From the NCBI RefSeq assembly GCF_003171515.1, contig NC_089397.1, positions 496,001 to 560,000 of the forward strand: a stretch of 64,000 bases of DNA, written 5' to 3'. Positions 10,641 to 23,119 of the stretch are shown in pieces. How positions within the stretch are numbered: position 1 is the first letter of the stretch; the number at the start of each line of letters is the position of its first letter. The notes below the pieces were generated by a model, which did no database searches, was not told the origin of the DNA, and saw only the letters and a list, made by a program, of their open reading frames with translations. The DNA is from Pyrenophora tritici-repentis (lineage: Eukaryota > Ascomycota > Dothideomycetes > Pleosporales > Pleosporaceae). Both the position numbers and the translations under genes were made by a program.

Positions 10641-12758
10641 ATCAAAGTAGGAAAAGCTGAAGGATTGATTTCAAAGAACACTACGTGAGGTATGGCTGTG
10701 CTATGTATAAAGGCGCACGAGCGAGTTTGCCATGCGTAATGACAGACAATGGGTCGGCATCGCACTTCGGCGCGCTCGATCACCGAGCGCTAAACCCTTG
10801 TAGAGTGGAGAGCTAGATCGATTCAATGAACGAGTCTCCGTTGCTGCTTGAGCCATCTCCCGGGAATAAGGGCACATGCCGCTGCAGTCAACGACATCGT
10901 CGTAGAAGATGTGCTTGGGTCGATGGATGAGGTGTGGTGTTGTACGCCCACTTGGAGAAGTGATTGTCAGCATCAGCCTTGGAGGCAAGCCACTGCTAAC
11001 ACTTTGCGCCGACGAGAAGCCGTATTACGAGTAGTAGGCTGACACGGTGAGCTTGCACGCCTCAAAGCGTTTTAACAAGATGCTTGAAAGGGGGGCACTA
11101 TCGCTTGTTTAACGAGCAAGCGGCTCATGCAGTGTCACATAACGGCGTGCGGGAGAGAAAAGCCACAGTACGACAGAGAAGGCCGCGGAGAGGTGAAATG
11201 AGGAAGAAGCTAGGGTTGTTTATGTGCAGATGAAGTTGGCTCGACGGCCAAGGCCAACGACCACGACTGTTGAGCGGCCGTTCCCCGCTGTAATACCCGT
11301 GAGTAGTTTGTTCTTCGCGTGCTCTAGGGCGAGCTATGGTTAGCACGGAGCAGGCAAAAAGCAGCAGTGGGTATCATGAGATCAGAGTGGTATTGAGCTT
11401 GCAATCGCTCGCAAGGCGCTGATATAACTGTAAAAGATAAGAAGGGAGCGAGCGTTTCATTATATGGCGCAACCAGGGCGTGTCTGGACTCGATCAGTGC
11501 AGGACAGCGCTGTTGAAGCTCCTGCTCCGATAACTGGATGAACCACGTCATTCTCCACCGAATCCCAGCGCCCAGGCGGTAGATGCAGCTGGCAGACGTG
11601 TGGAGGAGCAGGTGTTTGGATGAGTAGGCATGGCGGTTTTCGTCATACGCTGCAAGCTGCGTGTCTGTGCGTCGGGGGTTGGCATGGTGTTGAGAAGCTA
11701 GATATAGGGCTAGTCTAACGTGCAGCACCACAGCGGGGTGAGGAGATGTGGCAGCATCCCTCCAGACGCTCAGGCAGCCAGTATCGACAACTGGTGCAGC
11801 CGAATGGGAGATTGTTGTTGTAACACCGCCTACAGCCGCAACCCCTCCCACCGTTTTCCCCGCAGTGGGCGCACAACAGTGCAGCATCCAACGGTAGTCG
11901 CTCGCCGGATGCGCAGTCGGCAGGGCAGGATGCGCTCGCAGTGAAGCAGGCCATCCCACGCATCCCAGACGACATGGCCCACGCGGACTTGTCGTAGCAA
12001 CGGTCTAGGCTTTTCCGACTCTTTCCTTTCTGTTGGGCTGCATGCCGATCAGCCGAAGAGGCTTTTGCAGGCTTTTACAGGCCTTTGCAGCGCGTCCGTC
12101 TGCACTCTGCAGCTACCGGTACGCGACGGCCCTGGCTGTGGTTTGGCAAGCCCGTTGACGGCGACAGGCGACGCCTTTGTGGCAGCTCCCACGGCGTCGC
12201 AGGTGACGTTGAAGCAGCAGCGTGTCAGTCCCGTACGAGGCGGGCGATTCGCCAGTCCCTTCGCAGCGACCAGGGCCTGTCTTGTGCGGCACTCCGGCCT
12301 GGCTGCAAGCGGCCGGCATGCTCTTTCGAGTTTCCACGGTTGCGAATTTGCAGGCTTGCGGGGTTGTGGCTAGTCTGCTGGGTCTGCGGTGGTGGTCTAG
12401 TCCATCGGGTCGAAGCTTGCGCACCATGTTGCCATCTGCAACCAAACCTCTGTTTCTTAATCGTCCCCCCAATCCATACCATACTTTGACTGTGTACTCG
12501 AGCCAGCGCTGCCCTTGCGTCGACGGCCCGCATTCTTGGAGTGAGCACCACAACGGCACCACGTCGACGCCCACGCTCCCCCCCGCAGCCCCCCAGATAT
12601 ATACTTGACGAGAGCCCGCCGCCGCCGCACGCCGCCGCCACACACCGCATGTCGACACGGAGCAGCCGGCCAAATTCGCTCCCCGCCGTTTGGCAACAGC
12701 TGTGATAGATATTGAGGCATTGAATTGGCCCTTTGTTTCCCGCCCACGCCAACCCACC
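10641..12758. other. 2.1-kb intergenic region between divergent genes
   Basis: This region separates the MFS exporter (minus) from the Reg1-like gene (plus) and must contain both promoters. Frames of up to about 200 codons occur on both strands, but their translations are low-complexity in Arg, Ala and Cys with no family features; I read them as chance frames in GC-rich DNA. The last 150 bp are pyrimidine-rich and C-rich, as expected for a leader. Its length suggests extensive regulation of one neighbour, which is inference. Confidence 0.5.
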
Positions 12759-14596
12759 ATGACGGCCATGTTATCCCTCCCGCGAGACAACGCGCCCTTT
12801 CAACGCTCGCCCTCGTCGTCGTCGCTCGCCTACGACGCCTACTCGCCGCTGCGCAAGAACCAGTGCTCGCTGCCGGATCTGCGGTCGCCGTCGCTGAGCT
12901 CGTCGCGCACCTCGTCCGTCTACTCGACGTCGGCCAGCAGCCTCTCACTCGACAAGTCGGACGAGTCGAGCAGTGAGGACGATGGGCTGTCGTTCCCCAA
13001 CTACGGCTCGGCGCGGCAGTACAAAAAAAGTGGCAGCAACAGCAGCAGAAGCGGCGGCGGCGGCGTCACCCCCATCGACCTCGGCTCATTAAACACTGCA
13101 AGCACAACCATGCGCCCGGGCGCGCTCCCTTCACCCTCGCCCACCGACGTTTTGTCCGCCGACACGCCCATGACCACGCCCGACCCTCACCCAATCTCCG
13201 AGGATGACACGGCAGTGCGCAAGGAACCCTCGCACCACGTCGACTATCTCTCGTACGAGTGGCGGGAAGAGGACATCTGGTCATCGTGGCGGCACATTGT
13301 CGAGCACCGCAGCGTCTACGGCGAGCGCTCCAGGCTCGAAAATGCGTCGTGGCGAACGTGGGCCAAGGCCCAGTTTAAGCTCAAGACGGTGTCGCCCGAG
13401 ACATTGAATTGGTGAGTCTCGAGTATTTCGATCTGCAGCGGCAGGGGTGTCGATCACCCCCATCCGTGCACGCATCTTGCAGGTTTTTTCTTTTGGCATG
13501 TACTAACGAAATGCCTAGGCTAAAGGACGTCGACGTGACCTGGCTGTACGGACCAATGCAGCCTGCCTCAAATCGCTTCTGCTCGCAGCAAAACTCTGAG
13601 CCTGCGAGCCGGCTGTCCAAGACCAACTCTTTTGTCAATGGCGTCAAGAAGCCCATTCTCAAGAAGCGCAGCATGTCAGAGGCCATGCTGCAGAAGTCGC
13701 TGTCTTCATCCTCGCTAGTGCAGCAGGCCGCTGAGTCGGTGCAGGCACAGCAAACAACCGGTGTGACGCTGGACATGCGGAGAAACCGACCAATCATCGG
13801 CCGAGCCACCCCTGACTACCCCACACCTTCCACACTTCCCCGGGGCCTGTTATGGGAAGGTACCGACTATTTCTCCTCAAAATCCACCTCTGGCCTGCAG
13901 ACGCCCGACCATGGCGAGAAGCGCCACATTCGCTTCGATGACAAGGTCGAGCAGTGCATCGCCGTCGAGTGCAAAGACGCCGACGACGAAGAGGACGACT
14001 GCAACCACAACCCCTGGGCAAAGTACCAGGAAAACGACTCGTCGTCGGACGAAGGCGTCGTCATGATGAAGCGCTCACGCCGCAAGAAGTCGCTCTCACG
14101 GACGGCGTCGACGGCCAGCATCAGCACGGACAACAAAACTATTGCCAAGCTGCCGTCAACGACGCTCAAGTATAAAACAGACGCTCCCGACGACGAGCCT
14201 GACACGCAACAATCCCACTCCCTTGGCTTCTGGAAGCCACGTGGACTCTCCCCGTCGCCTTCGTCGGAGACGTTGAAGCCTTCCAATCCCTCACGCAACT
14301 TCCTGCTTGCAGAGGATGACGAAGAGAGCGGGGAGTATTTTGATCCCGCAAGCGCATATGGCGCAAAGCGACCCAGCACACCCACTGCTTCAGATCCCTA
14401 CTCATTACGGCGCAGCGCGTCTTCAGCATCACTAGAAGGTGGTGGATTCCGCAGAACACCTTCGGGTATGTTCATGCCCTTTACTGAAGACGAAGAAGAT
14501 CCTCTGCCGCCCACATTGCTAGGCAGGGTTGTTGACACGGTAAATACTGCACGAGATATAGGACATGTCATATGGAATGCGGCATGGAGCAATTAG
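12759..14596 (+). CDS. Reg1/Hex2-like protein phosphatase 1 regulator (DUF1752)
   Basis: Two exons, 12759..13411 and 13519..14596, encode 576 aa. The frame is open further upstream but has no earlier ATG; the ATG at 12759 sits in a good context (CCACCATGA). Residues about 160-240 form the fungal DUF1752/GATA-like N-terminal region (YEWREEDIWSSWRHIVEH ... LENASWRTWAKAQFKL), which continues across the splice into WLKDVDVTWLYGP. Near residue 352 the motif RHIRFDDKVEQC matches the RVxF-type PP1 docking site of yeast Reg1. Members target Glc7/PP1 to control Snf1 and glucose repression; that role is inferred here. The rest is Ser-rich and acidic. The intron (107 nt) carries a perfect TACTAAC branch site at 13501 and ends CCTAG. 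Confidence 0.82.
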
Positions 14597-15469
14597 GACT
14601 TTGACTTTTAGCGTATGGCGTTGCGGCTTGTAATATTCACATGGTCAGGGTGGGCAGGTAGCATACAGACACGGTCCACATTTCACGGCCTGGCAAGGCG
14701 GCGGTGTTTTGGTATACTTCGATTGGAAGCGTCGTCCATGCATGGTTGGGACTATAGGATATAGCTCCCCCACGATCGATAATATATACGTGAAATACAC
14801 AACTACCTTTTGCATGACGTGATGTGAACCACTGGACTTGCTCCGGCTAATGCACTCAACGACGTGGCCTACCATGGCATTGCCTACTTAGCCGAGTTGC
14901 GCGAATGTAGTAGTACACAAGCGTACCTAGGTAACATCAAACCTTGGACGACTTGCCGGGCATCACGTGCATAAAGATGCATTCAATGCCCGATGCTCTC
15001 TCCAAGATTACTTGGGACGGTATCATCTGGATAGTACCGAGCCCGAGGTCTAGTGATGGAAGAAGTTACCTCAGTTGTCCCTAGGCCATGCATACTAAGC
15101 ACGGCAACGGTGTTATCGCGAACCTTGGCGTGAAAGCGAAATATGAAGCACGCCGAGAAGTAATCAGACGCACGACATACAATTTCCGGACGCGCACAAT
15201 ACGCGTTGTAGTATCATGGCATCAGGCCAGCTGGCAGTTACGTGAAGCAATTCGAGAAGCTTCGTCCATGGCGGCATAGCAATAGGCCAGGGGTGCCGTG
15301 GCACTGGCCAATCCAGGAATAGTGGGGAACTGCCCGCTCCGAGTTGACCAGGTGTCAGCTTCGACATTATTTATCTACCACAGAGCCCCAGCCTTCCTCT
15401 GCGAATTTCCACTTCTACTTCAACTCTGTCCCAATTCTTCTGCTCTCCCTTGGAAAGCAGGCAAGCACG
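14597..15469. other. intergenic, calnexin promoter region
   Basis: These 873 bp contain the 3' end of the Reg1-like transcript and the upstream region of calnexin. No ORF with recognisable features. A pyrimidine-rich leader (about 15390-15465) precedes the calnexin ATG. Confidence 0.55.
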
Positions 15470-17365
15470 ATGCGCTTTGCAATTGGTGCCACCGTTGCGC
15501 TCGCTGCCGCCGTTGTGCGTGCAGACGACGCCAGCGCTCCCGAAGCTGAATCATCCGCCGCGTCCACGGTCGCGAAGCCTACATTCACCGTATGTGTCCA
15601 TGATGTCAGTAAACGTAGAACACCACTGACGGCAGGATAGCCCACAAAACTCAAGGCACCCTTCCTTGAGCAGTTCACCGACGACTGGGAATCCCGGTGG
15701 AAGCCCTCGCATGCGAAGAAGGATGTCAAGAGCGACGACGAAGAATGGGCATACGTTGGCACTTGGGCCGTCGAGGAGCCTACTGTGCTGAAGGGTATGG
15801 AGGGCGACAAGGGCTTGGTCATCAAGGACAAAGCTGCTCACCACGCCATTTCCGCCAAGTTCCCCAAGGCCATTAACAACAAGGATAACACCCTTGTTGT
15901 TCAGTATGAGGTCAAGCTTCAGGGTAAGTTGTTGTACCAGATTTTGTCTAGTATCACTATTCTGACATGGTTCTAGATGGCCTCGAGTGCGGTGGTGCGT
16001 ACATGAAGCTTCTCCAGGACAACAAGGCTCTCCACGCCGAGGAGTTCTCCAACGCTTCTCCCTACATCATCATGTTCGGTCCTGACAAGTGCGGTGCAAC
16101 CAACAAGGTATGTATCCGCAAATCCTAGAAACTACCAAAGCTCACAGTTTAGGTTCACTTCATCTTCCGCCACAAGAACCCCAAGACCGGCGAATATGAG
16201 GAGAAGCACCTCAACGCTCCCCCCATGGCTCGTATCGTCAAGACGTCGACCCTCTACACTCTCATCGTCAAGCCCGACCAGAACTTTGAGATCAAGATCG
16301 ACGGCGAGTCTATCCGCAACGGCACCCTCCTTGAGGACTTCACCCCGTCCGTCAACCCCCCTGAGGAGATCGATGACCCCAACGACAAGAAGCCCGAGGA
16401 CTGGGTTGATGACGCTAGAATCCCTGACCCTGAGGCTAAGAAGCCCGAAGACTGGGACGATGATGCGCCCTTTGAGATTGTTGACGAGGAGGCCACCAAG
16501 CCTGAGGACTGGCTTGATGATGAGCCCACCACCATCCCCGACCCCGAGGCTGAGAAGCCCGAAGACTGGGATGACGAGGAGGATGGTGACTGGATTCCAC
16601 CCACCGTTCCCAACCCCAAGTGCGACGAAGTCTCTGGCTGCGGCAAGTGGGAGCCTCCCATGAAGAAGAACCCCAACTTCCGTGGCAAGTGGGCTGCACC
16701 ATTTATTGACAACCCTGCCTACAAGGGCGAATGGGCCCCCAGGAAGATCCCGAACCCTGACTACTTTGAGGACAAGACTCCGGCCAACTTTGAGCCCATC
16801 GGCGCTGTAAGTTATTCTTTGCCCGTTCTTTGCAACATGATTTATTGACATTTCACAGATTGGTTTCGAACTCTGGACCATGCAGAACGACATCCTCTTC
16901 GACAACATCTACATTGGCCACTCGGTTGAAGAAGCTGAGAAGCTCAAGGCCGAGACCTTCGACCCCAAGCACGCAGCTGAGAAGGCTGAAGAGGAGGCCA
17001 CCAAGCCCAAGCCCGCCGACACACCCAAGTCGCCCAGCGACCTTGTCTTCAAGGACGACCCGCTCAAGTATGTCCAGGAGAAGACCAAGCTCTTTGTCGA
17101 GATCGCCAAGCGTGACCCTGTCGAGGCCATCAAGTTTGTTCCTGAGGTCGCTGGTGGTGTTGGTGTTATCCTCGTCACCATCTTCGCTATCCTTGCCTCT
17201 GTCCTCCTCGGCTCCGGCGCTGCTCCCTCCAAGGAGCAAGTCAAGGCTCAGGCGAAGAAGGCTAAGGACTCTGCAGTGAAGGCCAAGGACAAGACAGCCG
17301 AGGCTGTCGCTACTGGCTCTGAGAAGGCTCAGGCTGAGGTCAACAAGCGCACCAACAAGTCGTAG
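15470..17365 (+). CDS. clxA: Calnexin, ER membrane lectin chaperone
   Basis: Five exons, 15470..15589, 15641..15923, 15977..16107, 16153..16806 and 16859..17365, encode 564 aa. A signal peptide ([18 protein letters not shown]) is followed by the calreticulin-family lectin domain ([18 protein letters not shown]). The proline-rich P-domain (about residues 245-370) carries four KPEDWxDD-type motif 1 repeats and three GxWxxPxxxNP-type motif 2 repeats. A single membrane helix (about 493-514, [15 protein letters not shown]) is followed by a short Lys/Ala-rich cytosolic tail. Calnexin binds monoglucosylated N-glycans and retains folding glycoproteins in the ER. Length and layout match fungal calnexins, and the membrane helix excludes calreticulin. 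All four introns are 45-53 nt, GT-AG. Confidence 0.95.
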
Positions 17366-18002
17366 GTTGCCATGGCACATACAAGGTGAAAAGAAACAGC
17401 TCGCGGAGAGTGCAAGATGTGAAGAAAAGGATACCATAGGGACGTGGTCTTGGAGGATTATCCAGACCGTACATTATTGGATTTCAGACTTGTGGCTAAC
17501 ATCATTGAGGGTCACGGCGTTATAAATATGTATTGAAGTCTTTGTTTTTGGGAATCAAGGCATGCAGCGTCTAGGGTATTAGGCCAGAAAATATGGTCAA
17601 TGAAAACATCCATCACACTCCTGGTTTTACTATACTCTTCTGTGCTGTGGTTTCCATGGTTGCTATCCTGGGTTTAGTGGTGCTGACTCGCCATTGAGAT
17701 CAAAATGACCACACAGACGCCGCAAACGCCGCGGAGGTGGATAAGCCTTGAATTCCCGATCCCGAGCTACCTCGGAAAGGCCCCGCACCACATCTCCAGC
17801 ACTCCAACAAGCGGTCGAGAAGGTAAGGCGGGATTGTTTTCCCTGAATAGCCGCACCTGTTGCATGAGCTCTACGTGGTCTTTACCATAGTTTAAGTTTC
17901 TCTCCAACGTCTTGGTCCACAGGCTGGCTCTTCAATTCCTCGCCAACTTTGCACTGAGCTCCCACATCTCCGCACACCTGACCGGCACTTGCCATAAGCA
18001 AC
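17366..18002. other. intergenic, no gene seen
   Basis: These 637 bp hold the calnexin 3' UTR and the promoter of the dehydrogenase gene, both on the plus strand. A 61-codon frame near 17705 has no features I can support. Confidence 0.55.
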
Positions 18003-19873
18003 ATGGCTTCCCGCCGAGCGCTCGCACGTCTCCCCACATTGACCGCTCGTTCCTCCCTCTCTCGCGCAGCTCCTCTGTGTAGCAGAATGTCGTCGCCAGT
18101 TAGTCAAAGCAAAGTCGCCGCACGGCGGCTGCATGCCACGGCTCAACACCTCAAGCCAGCATCGTCTGCCGTGGCCGAGTCGTATCCCATGAACCACGAG
18201 CCAATAAAGTCGCCAACAGATACACCGAACTTTGTCGATAACAAGTTCGTGGCTTCAAAAGCAACGCAATGGATTGATCTGCATGATCCTGCGACCAACA
18301 ACCTGGTGACGCGCGTTCCCCAAAGCACCGATGAGGAGCTCAAGGCGGCAGTTGATAGCGCCGAGAAGGCGTTCAAGCCTTGGAAAGAGACGAGTCTGCT
18401 TCACAGACAGCAAATCTTGTTTAAATACACACATTTGATTCGTGAGAACTGGGACAGGCTAGCTGCCAGCATCACGTTGGAGCAGGGCAAGACGTTTGCG
18501 GATGCACGAGGAGATGTGCTCCGCGGCTTGCAAGTTGCCGAGACTGCCTGTGGTATCACGACGCAGATGACTGGTGAGGTACTTGAGGTGGCAAAAGACA
18601 TGGAGACACGCAGCTACAGAGAGCCATTGGGCGTGGTGGCTGCTATCTGCCCGTTCAGTGAGTACATAACTTGGGCAGCATTGCAACGGTGCTAATGTAC
18701 TACCCAGACTTCCCCGCTATGATACCTCTTTGGACCATCCCCATCGCCGCCGTTACTGGTAACACGTGCGTCATCAAGCCTTCGGAACGTGACCCTGGTG
18801 CCTGCATGATTCTCGCGGAGCTCGCAGAGAAGGCTGGATTCCCTCCAGGTGTAATCAACATTGTACATGGTGCGGCCAAGACTGTCGACTTTATCATTGA
18901 CGAGCCCCGTATCAAGGCAATCAGCTTTGTGGGAAGCAACCAAGCTGGAGAGTACATTTATGCGCGTGCATCTGCCAAGGGCAAGCGTGTGCAGGCCAAC
19001 TTGGGCGCGAAGAATCACGCAGCTGTTCTGCCCGACTGCAACAAGAACCATGCGTTGAACGCGATTGCTGGTGCTGCATTCGGTGCTGCAGGCCAGCGAT
19101 GCATGGCTCTGAGCACTCTGGTCATGATCGGTGAGACCAAAGATTGGGTTCCTGAGATTGCAGAGCGTGCAAAGGAGCTCTCGATGAACGGTGGTTTTGA
19201 AGAAGGCGCAGACCTGGGACCAGTTATCAGCCCGCAATCCAAGAAGAGGATCGAAGATCTCATTGCGAGCGCCGAGGAGGAGGGTGCGACTATCCTTCTT
19301 GATGGACGTGGTCAAAAGCCATCATCTGAAAAGTACGCAAATGGCAATTGGGTAAGTATTCGGAACGTCTGGAACAAGTGTGGACTACGTTGTACTAACT
19401 GTCGTCAGGTCGGACCGACTATTATCGCCAACGTCAAGCCACACATGAAGTGCTACAAGGAGGAGATTTTCGGGCCCGTACTGGTCTGCTTGAATGTTGA
19501 GACGATTGACGAAGCCATCGACATGATCAACGCCAACGAATACGGCAACGGCACAGCCATCTTCACGCGCTCAGGTGCCACTGCCGGTCGCTTCCAGCGC
19601 GAGATTGAGGCCGGACAGGTCGGCATCAATGTGCCCATTCCCGTCCCTGTAAGTCCGCTGCCCCTGTCGAATACGATGAACGCTGATCATGTATAGCTCC
19701 CCATGTTCTCCTTCACTGGCAACAAGAAGTCAGTTGCGGGTGGTGGCGCTAGCACCTTTTACGGTAAACCGGGACTTCAATTCTACACACAACAAAAGAC
19801 GGTAACGAGTCTGTGGAGAAGTGAAGATGCCGTAGCAACTAAGGCGTCGGTAAACATGCCTACGCACAGCTAG
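18003..19873 (+). CDS. Methylmalonate-semialdehyde dehydrogenase (ALDH6 family), mitochondrial
   Basis: Four exons, 18003..18657, 18708..19351, 19409..19648 and 19697..19873, encode 571 aa. The Arg/Ser/Ala-rich N-terminus ([20 protein letters not shown]) is a mitochondrial targeting peptide. The ALDH core follows: [16 protein letters not shown] across the first splice, the cofactor-binding region [15 protein letters not shown], the conserved Asn in [13 protein letters not shown] and the catalytic Cys in [11 protein letters not shown]. The C-terminal region has [10 protein letters not shown] and [13 protein letters not shown]. These are hallmarks of the CoA-acylating methylmalonate/malonate-semialdehyde dehydrogenase. 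It converts methylmalonate semialdehyde to propionyl-CoA, and malonate semialdehyde to acetyl-CoA, in valine, beta-alanine and inositol breakdown. The enzyme lacks the catalytic Glu of hydrolytic ALDHs, as expected for this family. Confidence 0.92.
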
Positions 19874-21313
19874 ATGTCTTGGCGTCAGCGTAAGCTGGGA
19901 GTTTTTTCGGAAATGGAAAAGGTTTTAGCGTATCTGGGCACAACTGAATGGCACATTTGAATAAAGGCATTCACAGAAGCGCATGCTGTTTGAAAGCGAC
20001 GTGACTTGAGCCGGGTGTAAATGCCCGTAGAGCAGAAAAGCATTAAATGCCAATGCGCCAGCCCTGGGCGGAACGTCGGGTGTGTGGGTGTGGGTGTGGA
20101 TGTGTCTGCGGGAGGAAATCCGGGCGAGGCTGGGGGGTAACGCCACCTGCATCATCGATGTCATGATTGCCAGAGCATCTTTGACAAAGGGCTTTTAATA
20201 GAAGAAGGGCAATGCCAATTGCGCACTACAGCGTGCATCGCACTTCCACATGGACGCGGCTGTTCAATGCCGACCAATGGGTTTGACAGCACGGGTATAC
20301 GGCGTGGAATGCAAATGCACAGCCATGCACGCTTCTTGCTGAATTTGGCCGGGTGCTGGCGTAGTCTGATTGACATTTGCTGCTGCGGTACTTTAGTGCG
20401 TGATGCAGCGCGATATCGAATCGAAAGCGACATGCGTGCCGTGACAGGACAGGCAGATTGTGCAGTGCCAGTGCCAGTGCCAGTGCCAGTGCAATTATCC
20501 GAGACAGCGAGGCGACAGCAGCGAACCGGCCGCGTGGTCCCGCTGCGTGGTGTTGGGGTGGAGAGGTTGGTGTGTGTGGTAGTGGTGAGGCAGGGTGCCA
20601 AGCAATAGGACCGCATCCGGCAGACAGACTATTGAAGCCGTCGCATTTCTGCTGATGCTAACGGCCGCTTCTGACGACAAAGGGTTGCTGGTGGCGACAA
20701 GTGATGTAGTAAGTTGGACAGTGCCAAAGTATTTTCGGCATGCACATGTGCAATCATGGGGGAGATACAGTACGGCAGTGGACATGTCCTCATCGCTCGA
20801 CGGCCCAAGCTAGCAAAAAGACGCGCTGCAAGGATGCGCGTCTTATCACCATCTCTCAGCCGCAAGCCTCCGCTGCAAGTTTCAGGTTCCTCGCGGCATG
20901 CCCATGACTCCAATCGGAATGGCTCTGGCGCAGGCGTTGGTGATGACGAGTCGCGCCCAGGCCAGACGTGGTCAACTGTGGCAGCAGGCGAGGCCTTTAC
21001 GTACCGCGCGTCGTACTCAGCTTATTAGATACTAACCTCCAACGCCCGCCCGTCGTGAAGCTTGTAATTGCATCCGCCCTCGTCCTTGTCACTCTTCTTG
21101 TTTCTTTTGCGACAGCGGCTGTTGTAGGCGTGCCTTCGTCTCAGTTTATCATTACCCTTGCCGCCACGCTGGGATCACTTTGTAGTGCGTGAACACTCGC
21201 CCTTCTCCACCCACACCCACGCCAGCTCCGCATTACCCGCCCGCCAGCCTCGTTGAAGCCGTAGCTCAGAGCAATTCCGCTGAAAAAACTGGGTATTGCG
21301 CGACGCCGCAATC
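19874..21313. other. 1.4-kb intergenic region with short simple repeats
   Basis: This is the upstream region of the DUF2406 gene. It contains a GT-rich tract near 20079-20107 and a perfect hexanucleotide microsatellite near 20463-20491. Frames on both strands look like chance frames. Pyrimidine-rich stretches appear near 21060-21120, in what may be the leader. Confidence 0.5.
20463..20491 (+). repeat. (CAGTGC)n microsatellite
   Basis: Nearly five perfect tandem copies of the hexamer CAGTGC, directly readable in the sequence, in non-coding DNA upstream of the DUF2406 gene. Probably polymorphic in length; no function is implied. Confidence 0.85.
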
Positions 21314-22506
21314 ATGGACCAGACGACGCAACAGCAAACGCGCCAGCGCGGCCTTAGCTTCCACAGCAACAAAAGTCGCGAAGCGCCCGGAAGTCCCAAG
21401 AGCGACAAGAAAGCCTCCAAGCACGAGCGCAAACAGAGCGAAAAGACCCACTACGATATCAATACCAAAGCAAACCCCAACGCCGCCATGGTTGAGTTGC
21501 AGCCCAGTATGTCGGCCAACACAAGACCACGACATGTGCTAACAAACCCCCCAGTCGCTGCTGCGCTTGAGAAGCCCACGCTCCAGTCGCTCCGCTCGTT
21601 CCAGCACAATGACGGCGCCGGAAACCCCATTGGTGAGTTGTGTTCTTTTGTGCCGTGTGCAAGCTTCGTCGTCTAACTGTGCACCCAGCCGATCCCGACC
21701 TTTCCAACCCCACTCGTTCGAGATGGGAACGTCCGCTCGACACGATCCGCTCATTCGAAGCCGCCATTGACGGCGAATACAGACGCCGCGCCCAGTCGAT
21801 GCGTGTCGACCAGTCCGAGGTCATGAGCACATATGGAAGCCGCCGAAGCAGTTACTATGGCGGCGGCGGCGGCAACGGAGGTGGATACAACGATCAGAGT
21901 CGTTTCTCGACCAACAGCGGCTATTTCCCTCACAAGCAAACACAACGCGACAGCTACGTCGACGGCTACGCTCACGGCGGACCTGTTGGCGGCGGGCCGC
22001 CGCCTCGCATGCGATACGGAAACCGGATGCAATCCGACCCAACCTTCAACAACCGACAAAGTATGCAGGGTGTATACCCAATGAACGGATACCAGCAATC
22101 GCGCGACACGGTAAACACCAATGGCTCAAACGGGAGTCACAGCGACGGTCCCTACTCGAATGACCCCAGCAGCGAGAACAGTTCGATTGAGCGCGGCGTA
22201 CCCGTCCAGCCACCGCAACCAGACCTGGGCTCACAATACGGCTTCAATGGCTTTGGACGAGGTCCTATCATGGAGGAGCAAGCCGGGCCCGGCTACTTTA
22301 CACAACAACCGTCGCAAAACGGCATGCCCTCGCAGAATGGCGCGCCACCACCAGTGCCAAAACACGCGACTCCGGCAGCTCCTATCAAACTAGGCGGCTC
22401 CGGGCCCCCTGTGACGGAACAAAGGCCGACTACGCTATCCAAGAAAGGCAGCGATGCCGGGGAAAAGAGGAAGAGCTGGTTTAAGAGACGGTTCAGCAAA
22501 GACTAA
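21314..22506 (+). CDS. DUF2406-domain protein, disordered
   Basis: Three exons, 21314..21506, 21555..21632 and 21689..22506, encode 362 aa. The conserved DUF2406 core spans about residues 60-125, including ADPDLSNPTRSRWERPLDTIRSFE split over the last splice. Fungal members of this family are poorly characterised. The remainder is Gly, Asn, Gln, Pro and Ser rich, including a poly-Gly stretch (YYGGGGGNGGG), and ends with a basic tail KSWFKRRFSKD that could contact membranes or nucleic acid (inference). The first intron (21507..21554, 48 nt) is a multiple of three and stop-free, so an unspliced isoform is possible; a GCTAAC branch motif supports splicing. Confidence 0.78.
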
Positions 22507-23119
22507 GTCGCTATGCATCAATATTACCCGACTTGGTGCGGGGAAGTTGATGGACGGTCACATTTACCGACCTGCGCCCTATAGAGACCTGTTGAGATGC
22601 AGGGGCTAAACGGCAAAGGGTGCATTCTGGCACCCGCCAACGGTGGACCAGGGGTAGTTATGAAAGGGGCCGGATTGCTACGCGACGAACAGAAGGCTTG
22701 TTGACCGGCTCCAGTACCCTCTGGTCAGGCCATCCTTTTGCGCATCTGCGTGCACAGCATGTTGGCGTTACGACGGCGTTTTAGGTCTAGGGTTAGGATA
22801 TACCACCTTTGTCACTCCTTGTAGTTTGGAATTTGCTGCTACAATAGAAGCTCGCTCGCCGAGTCAGCTAGTAATGTGGTAATCATAATCTTGTGATGGA
22901 CGAAGTTTTGTGTTTTGACCGTGACTATGCTGATACAACGGCTCTTTTTGGTTGGACCTATGATTCCGCTTAACTTTAAAAAAGAAGAGCATTTCTAGCG
23001 AACAGAATCAGAAACGACTGGGTCGGACAAGCGGGCGTCCGCGTGAATTCCGTGTCCGGCTATCGAAGCATGAATGATATATGCCTCTTGTTTTAAATAC
23101 TTGGCATGGCCACAATATC
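22507..23119. other. intergenic between convergent genes
   Basis: These 613 bp between the DUF2406 gene (plus) and VMA21 (minus) should hold both 3' UTRs and polyadenylation signals. Nothing else is seen. Confidence 0.55.

Noticed and set aside
11324..11959. A 211-codon minus-strand frame in the 2-kb intergenic region.
   Set aside because: No domain-like pattern, and a non-protein-like composition rich in His, Cys and Arg.
12113..12790. Minus-strand frames of 163-225 codons upstream of the Reg1-like gene.
   Set aside because: Arg/Ala/Cys-rich chance frames in GC-rich DNA, overlapping the leader and start of a well-supported plus-strand gene.
15470..17365. Calnexin gene as calreticulin.
   Set aside because: A membrane helix and a Lys-rich cytosolic tail are present and no C-terminal HDEL, which defines calnexin.
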